Shown here: positions 1 through 9,098 of the stretch, piece after piece
Position numbering within the stretch: the first letter of the stretch is position 1
Layout: each line of letters begins with the position of its first letter
DNA from: Cyanobacteria bacterium UBA8156
GTDB lineage: Bacteria; Cyanobacteriota; Cyanobacteriia; Pseudanabaenales; Pseudanabaenaceae
DNA length: 23,648 nucleotides
Assembly: GCA_003456125.1 (NCBI GenBank)
Contig: DMPD01000112.1
Span: 1 to 23,648 of the forward strand
Reading direction: 5' to 3'
The notes under the pieces: generated by a model
What the model saw: only the letters and a program-made list of their open reading frames with translations
Database searches by the model: none
Told to the model about the DNA's origin: nothing
Program-made: the position numbers and the translations under genes

Positions 1-3000
1 CTGGCGGCGGTGGGGCCGGGGCGGGGCCAGGCCCGCCCGGGCCTGTGGGGTCGTTGCTGTTAATCCGTCCCCGGTGCTGGCATTGGTTGTTCGTGCCGGA
101 GCTAATGGTGGTGTTGATCGCAAACCCCGGCACCGTACACCCCGCAGGGTTTCCATCCACAATGGGATCGCCGCCGGGGCCACTCACCTTATAAAAACGC
201 TTGATGAAAACATCAAAGTCTTCGTTGTTCTCAAAAAAGAGGTCATCGTCGATGTTGATGCGATAGAAACCAATCAGATCGGGTCCCGGGAGGGTTGTCG
301 GCGCAAACCGGAAGGTCGCTTCCAGGTCTGAACCTACATTAGAACCCGTAACCGTAACCACCGCATTGTTGGTGCCGTGGGTAGGGCTGGCGGTGTAGTC
401 TCGGTTGGGTGTCGTACGGTGTGCCCTTCCTGGGTTGCTACCCGGCGGGTTGACCACCGTGACACCGGTCTGGGCCCCGGCAAATACGCGATCGCCGCTG
501 CTGGTGCGGGGTCGGGTCGCCACCACCACCTCGTACACCGCCCCGGGTTCGTAGTTGCGCAGCCGCACACGAAATGCATTGCTATCGTTACCAATCGCCG
601 TTCCCGCACCGTTGGTGGGCTCGTTATAATCTTGGTTTGAAATAATGTCAAACCGGGGAAACGCCGTGCTGAAGTCATCAAGGGGACAGGGGATGGTCGC
701 CAAGGAGCGGCGGTTGCGCCCAAACCACTGCTCCCCACCGGCAATGTCGCTCATGCTGAGGTTGCCATCAAACATGGTGAAAGGTCCGGTTCGCCCATTC
801 ACGGCATCGTTGCCGCTGCGCACCCCCATAAACATCGGGCCAATGTAGCCATCGCCGTTGGAATCGGGCAGGCTCCGGTTGCCGCTGCAGCGCCCCGCCA
901 GCACCAACGACATATTGCCGTCGTTGAACAAATCGTTGTAGCGCAAGAACGAGACCCGCCGGGCAAAGCGGTCATCCCCCGGCGCAATGTAGCGCGGGGC
1001 CCCCACCGGCGTGGTTACTGCCCCGGTGGCGTTGGTATCCGGCAGGGTGGTGGTGCCCGCCCCGGCTTTTTCCCAATCCGCAAAGCCACATTCTTCGAGG
1101 GGCACCTTGCGGCAAACTTCCATGCTGTACTCTTCAAAATTGATCCGTCGCTGCACCGGCGTGACCCCGTCCGCCAGGTAGGTACTGCGGTTCCCCTGCG
1201 GGAAATCGTTGCTGGTGCTGCCGGGGCGGCCATCCGAGTTGCGTTGGGCTAACCAGTTGGCACTCGTTACAAACGTGTTGTTGTAGAACCCTTGCTTACG
1301 CCGCTCGGTCACATAGACACTGTCTTTTAGCTTTTCGGCTGTGGGGTTCAAAGCCGATTGCCAGTTGATGCTGGTGGAAGTATTGGCGTTGTTGCGCAGG
1401 TCAAAATCCGCATCACTGCGGTAACCATCCCGCGAAGTCGCCGGCAAGACCGTTGCCGCATCCGCCAAAATCGTTGCTGCCCGCCATTCATCTCCCAATG
1501 GGGCCGGCGGATCGCCGCAACCCGGCTGCGTGGGACGGCAGGCAAAGTTCGGGTTAAACCCAGCCCCGTTCACCCCCCGTGTCCGGGTGTAGAAATTGCT
1601 GTAGTTGCTGGCCAGAGCGGTTATAAACTCTTCCACCAAGCCAGCACTGTTGGCATGGAGGTTGAAACCCACCCGATTGGGGTTGGTCGCATTGGCGGGC
1701 ACCGGGTCTTGCTGGGCTTTGATGTACGCCGGGACATTGGTCACCAGAATCAGACCCTTTTCCCCCCGCGATGCTTCGGAATAGGGATAAGCCGCGTAGT
1801 TGGTGTCAGAAAGCATTGCATTATCGTTGGGCCCCGCTCCCAAGTTACCCGGGTTCAAGGCGCTTCGCCACAACCGCAATCCATTCACCAAACGGATCGA
1901 ACTGGGACGGCGGGTGGGATCCAGCCGGAAATCCGTCGAACTGAGGGCTTCGCGCCGGGATAACGGCGTTGCCACCGGATTCCCCGTAGCATTCACATCA
2001 AAGAAACTCAGATCGGGCAGGGCATCTTCCCGGGTGGCATACACCAAACCGCTGTAGGGCAACAGGTAGTCGTTGGGCACCCCCATGTTGTTGTTGCCCC
2101 CGGTAACGCTCGATCCCCGCATCCGATCCAAGTCCACATCGGTGGCGCGAATTTCGAGGGGTTGCCGCTGCTCCACTTCCAGGTCGTAAATATCGCCCCG
2201 GTTCCGATCCACATTGGCAATGCCTTTTGCGTTGGATCCCCCCGTATAGCTGTAGGTCGAGCCGCCGATCGCCGTGTTCACCCCATTGGCCGCTTCCGTC
2301 AGGGACTCATTGCGGTTGAGGGACTTCACTTCCCGACCATCCACAAATGCCGATTCTCGGAAAGTGCCGTGGGGCAGTTGTACCGTACCGCCGGCCACCC
2401 CAGCCCCACTGGCAATGGTGAGGGTTGGCGGTGCCCCCGTTGCCGGCGTCAAGGTACCGTCCAAAATTTGCAGGGCACAGAGGTTAGCATCGATGGTGGA
2501 TTGCTCCGCCAACGACAACGGCGCACCATCCACCAGTTTTTTGAGGGCGTTGCGCAGGGCGGTATGCACCAAACGCCCATTGGGGAAGATCAAATTCGCT
2601 TGATAGGCGAGGCGATCCACTAGGCTGGCATTGCTGGCGGGGTTCAACGCTTCCGGTGCATAGCCTGTAAACCGGCGGGTGAGATTGTTGAAGGTGATGC
2701 CCCCCGCCGTCAGACCGGCAGCCGTTGTCCCTACCGGATACACGATGCCATTGTTGGAACGCCCACGCCCACCGGCATTCCAAGGCAAACCATCCCGGTT
2801 GCGGGCAGTGTCGGGGGTTGAGGGATCGTAGTAGCTGCTGACACAGGCCACCGGCCGCTGGTAATCGGTCAGCCCGGCGGGGTTATAGCCATCTACTTTG
2901 TAGTGGTAGACCGCCGTGGCCCGCATTTGCAAGTCGCCCTTGCGGTTGGTTTGGGGTGTGAGCGGGGTCGCTTCCCAGGGATCGGACGGCCGGAAATTGG

Positions 3001-5776
3001 GAGCCGTTGGTTGAACGGCGCGGTAATAGCCCGCCGTGGCCCGCGAAGGAACCGTGGTACCTTCCAGCCACCGCACGTTGCCGGTCATCGGCATGGAGTC
3101 GGGCCACACCACAAAATTGTTCGCCAAGCCAGGGCCAGCAAATTCCAGCTCGTTGCCGATTTCATTGACGTTGCTGGGGTTGACTACCGTGGTGATGGGA
3201 TTGTCCAACACCTGGCCATTCCACAGTGGCGCTGCCGATTCATCAATGTTGGTGGTGCCTGGATCATCGCTTCGCCCTGTCCAAAACCGCTTGAGGAACG
3301 TCCCCGGCCCATCGGGGGTCGCCGTCCAAGTCACACCCACCGTGGGTGCCAAGTCGGCGTTGAGCTTGGTGTAAATCCCTGCATTGGTCACTACCCGTAC
3401 CCCACCGGTGGCCGGTGATTCGGCAGGAATTTCGTTGGTACCTGCCCCAGGGGTGAAGTTGCTGGGATCGTCTGCCGAAGATAGCTCCCAAAAGGCACCG
3501 CGATCGGTATTCCCCAAATCGTCAATGGTCTGGGCCAGGGTGTTGCGGGTCCTCGGTTTGCCCGATTCCGCAGTGGTGAAGTTGCCGGCGGCCGGATTGT
3601 TGAACTGAATGGAGTCGTTGGTGGTGAAGTTGTTGGGCTCACTGCTCCCGACATACTCGGGTGCCGTCCCCCGGTTTAGCACCCAGCGGCTGGGTAAGTC
3701 GTTGCCCACCAAGAGGCGATCGCCCAAAAAGTTTTCCCGCTTGCCGCCCAAATCAAAGGTGTCGCTGGCGGTGGCCGGCGGTTGGGCGACGGTGCCCAAA
3801 CCATTGAGGGTGAGACCCCGGGTCGCATTGGTGCGCAAGCCCTCCCCGTTGTAGCTGATGGAAGCTGTTGCCGCAGTGACGACCGCCCCACCATTGGCAT
3901 AGGCGGGCAACATCATGGAAATGGGGGGCGCTAGCTCAAAAGCGGGCTGCCCCGTCACTTGGAAGGGGGTGAGGGTAATGGTCAGCGGTGTGCAAGCGGG
4001 CAACGTCCCCGAAAACAGTTCGGGATCGCACAAGGACTGGTCAAACGGCAACTCTTTGGAGGTGACGCGGTGAATGCGGGCCCGGAAGTAGGTTTGGTAC
4101 GCCCGCCGGCGGGCAGCGCGAAACTCGGGTTGGGTAGACAGACCTTCTTCTTTGATCAAGCGTACAATGTCTGCTGACACCGATTGCGGATCAAAGGTCA
4201 ACAAATCTTCAGCCTGCAACTCCTGGAGCTTGGACAGGGGCGATAAGAAAGCGGCTGGCACCACATTCCCGGTGGTTGGGTTCACAAAAGCGTAGCCTGG
4301 CACATAGGCGGCTACCGCCGAGTAAGGCGTGGTGAGGGCCACATCCACCAGCCGCTCTACCCGCTGGTTGAAGGCAAAATCATTGAGGGCGGCTTGGGCC
4401 CCAAACTCGGTGACGGTGCGGTTGGTGGTGTTGACGGTGGGCACCGTAGTCAGACCGGCGGGAGCGCCCAACGGCGGTGGGGTGGTTCCTTCGGGATTGA
4501 CCCCATCGCCCCGAAAGAGATCCACCCGTACCGGACTGATCAAAGTGCCGCCGGTGGCTTTGGCATCCCCCAACACCAGGTTCCCGGCAATCTCGATCAG
4601 GGAGTTGTCGCGCTGGTAGTAGCAAGAACCAAACAGGGCTTCGTTGCTGGGGTTGGTGCCCGAACTGCTGACCTGATAAAAGTTGATCTCGGCACCGGCA
4701 CCGGCAGCGGTGCCCAGGTTGCCCACCATCAAGTTGCCGCCGGTGTAAATCCGACCGTTGAAGCGAAACGGCCCCAACTGGGCGATTTCGATATCGCTCT
4801 CAAACCGGGCTGCATAGTTGTTGGCCGGGCTTCGCTCCCGGTCTTGTTGCAGTTCGAGGGCGCTCAGGACTGGGACTCCTGGAAAGGTCTCGTAGTCGCC
4901 CACGCCGGCCAAGCCCAGATCGTAGTTGGTCGGATCGGTGATGGGTACCGTAACCGCATATACAAAGAAAGCTTTGCGCAAAGGCTGACCGGGTTGGAAG
5001 GTCCACCCATCGGCGGTGGCGACGTTGGTGCCCCCGGCACTGGCACAGGCGGCCGAAAGGGCGGTTTCTTCCATCGGCAGGGCCCGGGTTTCGAGGGGCG
5101 AGATGGCCCGACCGGTGGCTTGCGGTGGCTTGGTCCGGAATTGAATGCTGTAGAGACCGTAGCTGTCAAATTTGCCGTTGCCGTCGGCATCAATCGGGAA
5201 TTTCCACGCCGTCGTGGAATACTCGCGATCGGCAATGGTGGGGGCGTTGGCCCGAATCCGACCGTCGGGCGCTCCCGTCGTTGGGGCGGTGGGAGAGGCA
5301 GCCTGCCCAAAGTCCGACACCAACTGAATACGCATTTCCCCATTGAAGGTGTATCGCGGATCCCGCAGGGTTTCATCCAAAATCTGCTCGGAAGGGGTGC
5401 TCCGGGGCAGCCGGTCGTCGTTGATCAGGGCATCGACCTTGGCGCGGGCGCGGTCAATTAGGGGCGCAGCCGCGTTCCGAAAGGCTTGCTCGACCCGGGC
5501 ATTGGCGGCGCTTTGGGCCCGCTGCCCGGAGTTGGCCACCGCCACAATCACCAGCAGGGTGGTGACAATGGAAACCAGGGCGACGGTGGGCAACACAAAC
5601 CCGGCTTCGCTCTGCCGCCTGCCGGAGCGGCGGCGATCGGCAGAACCACGGGCGATGCTGCGAATGAAGCGGCGACTGATCCGAAAGGGGCTGCCGATTT
5701 GAATCAGCCACTTGCGCAGCCCGGACAAAAGTTTTACGAGGAACTCGGTGAATTGCCGTGGTGTGCGATTCGACAT
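1..5776 (-). CDS. hpsA: Hormogonium polysaccharide biosynthesis protein HpsA (3' end off the window)
   Basis: The minus-strand frame starts at ATG 5776 and stays open to the left edge (at least 1,925 codons; I walked the whole frame and found no stop), so the C-terminus is missing. Residues 1-57 are basic and cytoplasmic-looking. Residues 58-81 (AGFVLPTVALVS...) form a single membrane helix resembling a type IV prepilin N-terminus, but Thr stands at +5 where pilins have Glu. The stretch after the helix (N-A-R-V-x-Q-A, then repeated D-R-A-R-A-K-style charged residues) is what I recall for HpsA. The rest is a long extracellular, Asn/Thr/Gly/Pro-rich body with calcium-loop-like motifs at about residues 196 (DADGNGKFD) and 1638 (DSNGDGYIG), ending in a Gly/Pro-rich tail at the edge. 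HpsA is known from Nostoc punctiforme as needed for hormogonium polysaccharide and gliding; its molecular role is unclear. No other hps gene is visible; if a cluster exists it must lie to the left. Family call is from memory of the N-terminus. Confidence 0.85.
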   Translation of the reverse strand, partial: MSNRTPRQFTEFLVKLLSGLRKWLIQIGSPFRISRRFIRSIARGSADRRRSGRRQSEAGFVLPTVALVSIVTTLLVIVAVANSGQRAQSAANARVEQAFRNAAAPLIDRARAKVDALINDDRLPRSTPSEQILDETLRDPRYTFNGEMRIQLVSDFGQAASPTAPTTGAPDGRIRANAPTIADREYSTTAWKFPIDADGNGKFDSYGLYSIQFRTKPPQATGRAISPLETRALPMEETALSAACASAGGTNVATADGWTFQPGQPLRKAFFVYAVTVPITDPTNYDLGLAGVGDYETFPGVPVLSALELQQDRERSPANNYAARFESDIEIAQLGPFRFNGRIYTGGNLMVGNLGTAAGAGAEINFYQVSSSGTNPSNEALFGSCYYQRDNSLIEIAGNLVLGDAKATGGTLISPVRVDLFRGDGVNPEGTTPPPLGAPAGLTTVPTVNTTNRTVTEFGAQAALNDFAFNQRVERLVDVALTTPYSAVAAYVPGYAFVNPTTGNVVPAAFLSPLSKLQELQAEDLLTFDPQSVSADIVRLIKEEGLSTQPEFRAARRRAYQTYFRARIHRVTSKELPFDQSLCDPELFSGTLPACTPLTITLTPFQVTGQPAFELAPPISMMLPAYANGGAVVTAATASISYNGEGLRTNATRGLTLNGLGTVAQPPATASDTFDLGGKRENFLGDRLLVGNDLPSRWVLNRGTAPEYVGSSEPNNFTTNDSIQFNNPAAGNFTTAESGKPRTRNTLAQTIDDLGNTDRGAFWELSSADDPSNFTPGAGTNEIPAESPATGGVRVVTNAGIYTKLNADLAPTVGVTWTATPDGPGTFLKRFWTGRSDDPGTTNIDESAAPLWNGQVLDNPITTVVNPSNVNEIGNELEFAGPGLANNFVVWPDSMPMTGNVRWLEGTTVPSRATAGYYRAVQPTAPNFRPSDPWEATPLTPQTNRKGDLQMRATAVYHYKVDGYNPAGLTDYQRPVACVSSYYDPSTPDTARNRDGLPWNAGGRGRSNNGIVYPVGTTAAGLTAGGITFNNLTRRFTGYAPEALNPASNASLVDRLAYQANLIFPNGRLVHTALRNALKKLVDGAPLSLAEQSTIDANLCALQILDGTLTPATGAPPTLTIASGAGVAGGTVQLPHGTFRESAFVDGREVKSLNRNESLTEAANGVNTAIGGSTYSYTGGSNAKGIANVDRNRGDIYDLEVEQRQPLEIRATDVDLDRMRGSSVTGGNNNMGVPNDYLLPYSGLVYATREDALPDLSFFDVNATGNPVATPLSRREALSSTDFRLDPTRRPSSIRLVNGLRLWRSALNPGNLGAGPNDNAMLSDTNYAAYPYSEASRGEKGLILVTNVPAYIKAQQDPVPANATNPNRVGFNLHANSAGLVEEFITALASNYSNFYTRTRGVNGAGFNPNFACRPTQPGCGDPPAPLGDEWRAATILADAATVLPATSRDGYRSDADFDLRNNANTSTSINWQSALNPTAEKLKDSVYVTERRKQGFYNNTFVTSANWLAQRNSDGRPGSTSNDFPQGNRSTYLADGVTPVQRRINFEEYSMEVCRKVPLEECGFADWEKAGAGTTTLPDTNATGAVTTPVGAPRYIAPGDDRFARRVSFLRYNDLFNDGNMSLVLAGRCSGNRSLPDSNGDGYIGPMFMGVRSGNDAVNGRTGPFTMFDGNLSMSDIAGGEQWFGRNRRSLATIPCPLDDFSTAFPRFDIISNQDYNEPTNGAGTAIGNDSNAFRVRLRNYEPGAVYEVVVATRPRTSSGDRVFAGAQTGVTVVNPPGSNPGRAHRTTPNRDYTASPTHGTNNAVVTVTGSNVGSDLEATFRFAPTTLPGPDLIGFYRINIDDDLFFENNEDFDVFIKRFYKVSGPGGDPIVDGNPAGCTVPGFAINTTISSGTNNQCQHRGRINSNDPTGPGGPGPAPAPPPP

Positions 5777-5873
5777 GGTGTGACCGTAGAACTCCCTGTG
5801 GTTTCCCCTTCGACCCGCCGCAAGTGCTTGTCGGAATGGCTTGGGCAGATAATACCCCAGGGATTTGCCAAAA

Positions 5874-6638
5874 TTACTCCCGGCTCCCACGAGTTTGTCG
5901 CAGGGCTTCGTACAACAACAAGGCCCCGGCCACGCCTACATTCAGGGATTCAATCCGCGACGGAATGGACACCAAAGCGCTGGCTTGGGCGATCGCCGCG
6001 GGGGATACCCCTTCCCCTTCGTTGCCCAACACCAGGAGAGTGGGTTGCCGAAAGTCCCATTGCCAGTAGGTCTGGGGGGCTTGCGCTTGGGCGACGACGA
6101 TGGCTAAACCCTGTTGGCGACTGGTTTGCAAAAATTCGCCAGGGCGGGGAACGGTGCCCACGGCGACTTTGCACCACTGGCCGGCGGAGGCCCGCAAGAC
6201 TTTGGGGTGGTGCCAATCCACGCTGTCTTGGCTGCTGATAATGCCATCAATGCCTACAGCCGCCCCGGTGCGCAGCAGGGCCCCCAAGTTCCCCGGCTCC
6301 CGCACGCCGTCTAAAAACAATCCCAGTTGCTGAATTTGCGGAAACGGTTGGGGCTGGGTGGAGGCGATCGCCAAAACCCCATCTGGGTTCTCGGTGGTGG
6401 CGATCGCCCGCAACACCTCCGCCGAGACCAATTCCCGTGGGCCCTCCCAGGTTCCCAGCAATCCCGTGTCCCAATGGGGGGTGTGCAATACCAACTCCAG
6501 GGGATACCCCCCGGCGATCGCCTCCAGAATGTTGTGGGTGCCTTCCAACAAAAATTGCTGGCGATCGCGCCGTTCGCGGGGGTGCCGGCCCAGCCGCCGC
6601 CACTGTTGCACCCGCGGATTGCGTAGGCTGGTCAACAT
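5874..6638 (-). CDS. TrmH/SpoU-family RNA 2'-O-ribose methyltransferase
   Basis: The product is 254 residues from ATG 6638. The open frame continues upstream of this ATG, but into the divergent NACHT gene, so that extension is rejected. Residues 1-95 look like the SpoU substrate-binding domain. The catalytic SPOUT knot follows with its three motifs: motif 1 around 116-124 (NLGALLRTG), motif 2 around 204-212 (LGNEGEGVS) and motif 3 around 225-244 (IPSRIESLNVGVAGALLLYE). The family uses S-adenosylmethionine to methylate ribose 2'-OH in rRNA or tRNA and works as a dimer. I cannot tell whether this is RlmB, TsnR-like or another subgroup. It lies 97 bp upstream of hpsA on the same strand and is divergent from the NACHT gene by 75 bp. 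No clear Shine-Dalgarno is seen. Four HIP1 sites fall between 6364 and 6568, and one more at 5989. Confidence 0.9.
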   Translation of the reverse strand: MLTSLRNPRVQQWRRLGRHPRERRDRQQFLLEGTHNILEAIAGGYPLELVLHTPHWDTGLLGTWEGPRELVSAEVLRAIATTENPDGVLAIASTQPQPFPQIQQLGLFLDGVREPGNLGALLRTGAAVGIDGIISSQDSVDWHHPKVLRASAGQWCKVAVGTVPRPGEFLQTSRQQGLAIVVAQAQAPQTYWQWDFRQPTLLVLGNEGEGVSPAAIAQASALVSIPSRIESLNVGVAGALLLYEALRQTRGSRE

Positions 6639-6713
6639 GATTTGGGAACCGGTTGCAGGATAATGAATCGTACCCCAGGGATGGGGCTGTCGAAATTTCA
6701 ACAGGGGGGAACA
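6639..6713. promoter_or_regulatory. Divergent promoter region between the RNA methyltransferase and the NACHT gene
   Basis: This short spacer must drive both genes if neither is read from elsewhere. On the plus strand there is a -10-like GATAAT at 6659-6664 without a good -35. On the minus strand TACGAT (6672-6667) lies 15 nt from TCGACA (6693-6688), a slightly short spacer. The NACHT start at 6714 is preceded by a G-rich AGGGGGGA, which acts as the ribosome binding site. These are motif readings only. Confidence 0.35.
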
Positions 6714-9098
6714 ATGGCCGCAAAGTTGGTCAGGCCGCCGGCGGAGGTGGTCACCCAAGCCCATCAAGCCATGACTCGGTACAACTACACGCCGGAAAGT
6801 TTGGCGGCGAAGTTGCAGGTTGCGACCGAGACGGTGACCCAGTTTTTGGCGGGGGAGCCGGTGGAAACAACGTTGGCGACCCAATTTTGTCGGGTGCTCC
6901 AGTTGGGCCCCAAACCCAAGGCCGGGGATGCTCCCAATAGTTCCGCAGTCCCGCCCCAACCCCCAACGGTATTGCCCCAATCGGCAGCTCCAGAACCTCC
7001 TCCCCAACCCCCAACGGTATTACCCGAACCGGAAGTTCTGGAAGTTCCTCCCCTTGCCCGCTCGGAGGAGGTAGATCGTTGGTGCGCCCAACTGCTACCC
7101 GTGTTTACCCCCCTCTGCGATGGGGTGCGGTTGCCCGATGCGCCGCGACCGTTTTCGTTGCTGGCGATCGCCTTGGAGCCGTTGCTCTACGAAGATCCCC
7201 CCTCCCAACAGCGCCTGGAGATCGTCGATTTATTGGAGGCTTGCCACCCGGAAAACCTGACTCCTTTCCACGCTGAAGGCTCCCTCAGTGTTTCGGAGTT
7301 GCCCCCCCGTCTGGCCCGGCAGGCTTTGGCCCATCACCCCCGGGCGATCGCGATCGGTTGCCTGGGCACCGGCAAAACCAGCTTGCTGCGTTGGATTACG
7401 TACCAGTGCCTGACGGGTCAATGGCTGCCCCAATGCCTGCCCATCTACCTTTCTTTGGTGGATTGGCTGGATGCCCCCGGCCAGCCGGACTTACTGACCT
7501 ACCTCGCGCACACGTTGCCGCGGTTGGGCGTAACCATCGATGCCCCTACTTGCGAGCGCCTTGGCCACGCCGGCCATTTGCTGCTGGCCCTCGATGGTCT
7601 GGATGAGGTGGCTCCGGATGCCGTCCCCCGCCTGCTCCAGGAGTTGAACTACTTCGGCGCGCGCTTCCCCCACTGCCATCTGGTCGTGGCCAGTCGTCCC
7701 GTGCCCTACACCAATCAGCTCCGCTCCTTTGTGGAGTTGGAGTTGGCCCCCTGGGAAAAACCCCAAATCCAAGCTTTTGTCCAACGCTGGTTTGAAGTCT
7801 ATGGCGGGGGCGCGGTCGAAAGCGAGGCCTTTGGCGAATTGCTCAAGCGCGATCGCTGCATTGCCGAAATGTCGGCGCTGCCCCTGCTGCTCACCCTAAT
7901 GTGCTCGACCTACCACAAACGCAGCCGCTTGTTTGCGATCGACATGCTCCGGGAAGGCTTTGATTTGCTCTTGGAGCGCTGGGAAGCGAGCAAGGGCGAT
8001 CGCCGCAGCTACCACCGTCTATCCGATTTGCCGGCAACCCAGAAAAAAGATGTGCTGGGTCGGTTGGCGATCCATGCCCTAGAGAGCCAAACCTTCTTTT
8101 TTGAGGAAGTGCAGCTCGAGGTTTTTTGGCATGGGTTGCTGCGGGGCCCCGAAGGTCTGGAATACCAACTGCTGGCGGGCTCTCACCTCCTGGGCAGTTT
8201 CCATGTCCAGCATGGTCTGTTGCGCCTGCGGGCCAAAGGCATCTATTCCTACAGCCACCTTTGCTTTCAGGAGTACGCCGCCGCCAAACACATTGCCCTC
8301 CACAGTGCCACCGAAGGGTACCAAAAGTTGTTTCACCACTTGGGAAATCTCTCTTGGCGCAACGTGTTTGTGTACCTCACCAATATGCTCGGTGACCCCG
8401 ATCGCTTTTTGCACGCCATGAAAGAGGCGGTGGATGGCCTGATCCAAGACGATCGCCACCTGCGGCAATACGTGGCTTGGGCCGGGGAACAGGGACAGAC
8501 CCTCCGACAGGTTTACAAACCCACTGCCATCACGGCCATGTACCTCGACATTGACTTTGAAAAGGCCCGGTTGTTGGATCGGGCCCGCGCGGTCGAAATT
8601 GCCCACGAACGGGCTCTCGAACGGGCTCGCCAACGATCCCTCGGCGAAGACGATGGCATGGATACCCAAATCGATATTGGCAATGCCATGCGCCGGGCCG
8701 TGGATTTTGACCTGGCCAAAGACTTTTTCCGCCGCCGCATCTGCAACCTGGCGCGCCTCATGGAAGCCAAGCTGGATAGCCGTCTCACGTGGTTGGGGGT
8801 ACAGGCTCCCCACCCCGAACGGGAAAAACAAAAATTTATTCAATGGTGGGAGCAGCGGGGGGAAGAATGGGCGAAACGCCTACGGGAGGCGATCGTCCAA
8901 CCCCGCAAAACCATCAAGGACTGGGAGTTTACCAAACCCCAACTGGAAGCTCTGCGCCGTTACCACGATGCCAACGCCCAGTTGGTGGAATGCTTGAACA
9001 GTTGCCGCCGGCTGCAGGCAGAAACCCGCTACGCCATTGAATCTACCCTGCTGGTGCCGCCCCTCCCCAAAACCGAGTCCGCCAAAATCAAGCGGTGA
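6714..9098 (+). CDS. NACHT-domain STAND NTPase (bacterial NLR-like) with N-terminal HTH-like domain
   Basis: A 794-residue product is expected from ATG 6714, chosen because a strong purine-rich RBS precedes it. In-frame ATGs at 6663 and 6681 would add a few residues. Residues about 20-64 resemble a helix-turn-helix (SLAAKLQVATETVTQFLAG). Residues 65-115 are a proline-rich linker with a duplicated 16-residue unit. The NACHT core shows Walker A GCLGTGKT (about 214-221), Walker B LLLALDGLDE (about 288-297) and a sensor-like VVASRP (about 323-328). The winged-helix region carries the typical FQEYAAA (about 517-523). Residues 600-794 are predicted helical, rich in Ala, Arg and Glu, and resemble the C-terminal helical domain common in cyanobacterial NACHT proteins. 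Such proteins switch by nucleotide binding and oligomerisation, and some bacterial members act in antiphage defence. No nuclease, TIR or protease effector is fused, so the output is unknown. The hybrid kinase follows 108 bp downstream. Confidence 0.88.
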   Translation: MAAKLVRPPAEVVTQAHQAMTRYNYTPESLAAKLQVATETVTQFLAGEPVETTLATQFCRVLQLGPKPKAGDAPNSSAVPPQPPTVLPQSAAPEPPPQPPTVLPEPEVLEVPPLARSEEVDRWCAQLLPVFTPLCDGVRLPDAPRPFSLLAIALEPLLYEDPPSQQRLEIVDLLEACHPENLTPFHAEGSLSVSELPPRLARQALAHHPRAIAIGCLGTGKTSLLRWITYQCLTGQWLPQCLPIYLSLVDWLDAPGQPDLLTYLAHTLPRLGVTIDAPTCERLGHAGHLLLALDGLDEVAPDAVPRLLQELNYFGARFPHCHLVVASRPVPYTNQLRSFVELELAPWEKPQIQAFVQRWFEVYGGGAVESEAFGELLKRDRCIAEMSALPLLLTLMCSTYHKRSRLFAIDMLREGFDLLLERWEASKGDRRSYHRLSDLPATQKKDVLGRLAIHALESQTFFFEEVQLEVFWHGLLRGPEGLEYQLLAGSHLLGSFHVQHGLLRLRAKGIYSYSHLCFQEYAAAKHIALHSATEGYQKLFHHLGNLSWRNVFVYLTNMLGDPDRFLHAMKEAVDGLIQDDRHLRQYVAWAGEQGQTLRQVYKPTAITAMYLDIDFEKARLLDRARAVEIAHERALERARQRSLGEDDGMDTQIDIGNAMRRAVDFDLAKDFFRRRICNLARLMEAKLDSRLTWLGVQAPHPEREKQKFIQWWEQRGEEWAKRLREAIVQPRKTIKDWEFTKPQLEALRRYHDANAQLVECLNSCRRLQAETRYAIESTLLVPPLPKTESAKIKR
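6951..7046 (+). repeat. Two tandem 48-bp units in the NACHT linker
   Basis: Units 6951-6998 and 6999-7046 share a 20-nt identical core (6954-6973 and 7002-7021) and encode two copies of PPQPPTVLP followed by divergent residues. The length is a multiple of three, so the frame is kept. It looks like an in-frame duplication in a flexible linker between the HTH-like and NACHT regions. Confidence 0.8.

Noticed and set aside
4394..5461. 355-codon plus-strand frame
   Set aside because: Antisense to hpsA, in register with its codons; low-complexity Gly/Val composition and no family signature.
1..5776. hpsA as a broken gene or pseudogene
   Set aside because: The minus-strand frame was followed through the whole stretch without any stop; it looks fragmented only because its end lies outside the window.
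488..6568. HIP1 scarcity in hpsA versus density in the methyltransferase gene as a sign of transfer
   Set aside because: The hybrid kinase gene is similarly poor in HIP1, so density varies too much between genes here to be evidence.
6639..7007. Upstream extension of the RNA methyltransferase
   Set aside because: It is antisense to the NACHT N-terminus and adds no SpoU-like sequence; family starts resemble MLTSLRNPRV.
8079..8843. 254-codon minus-strand frame
   Set aside because: Antisense to the NACHT C-terminal region; no family similarity recognised.
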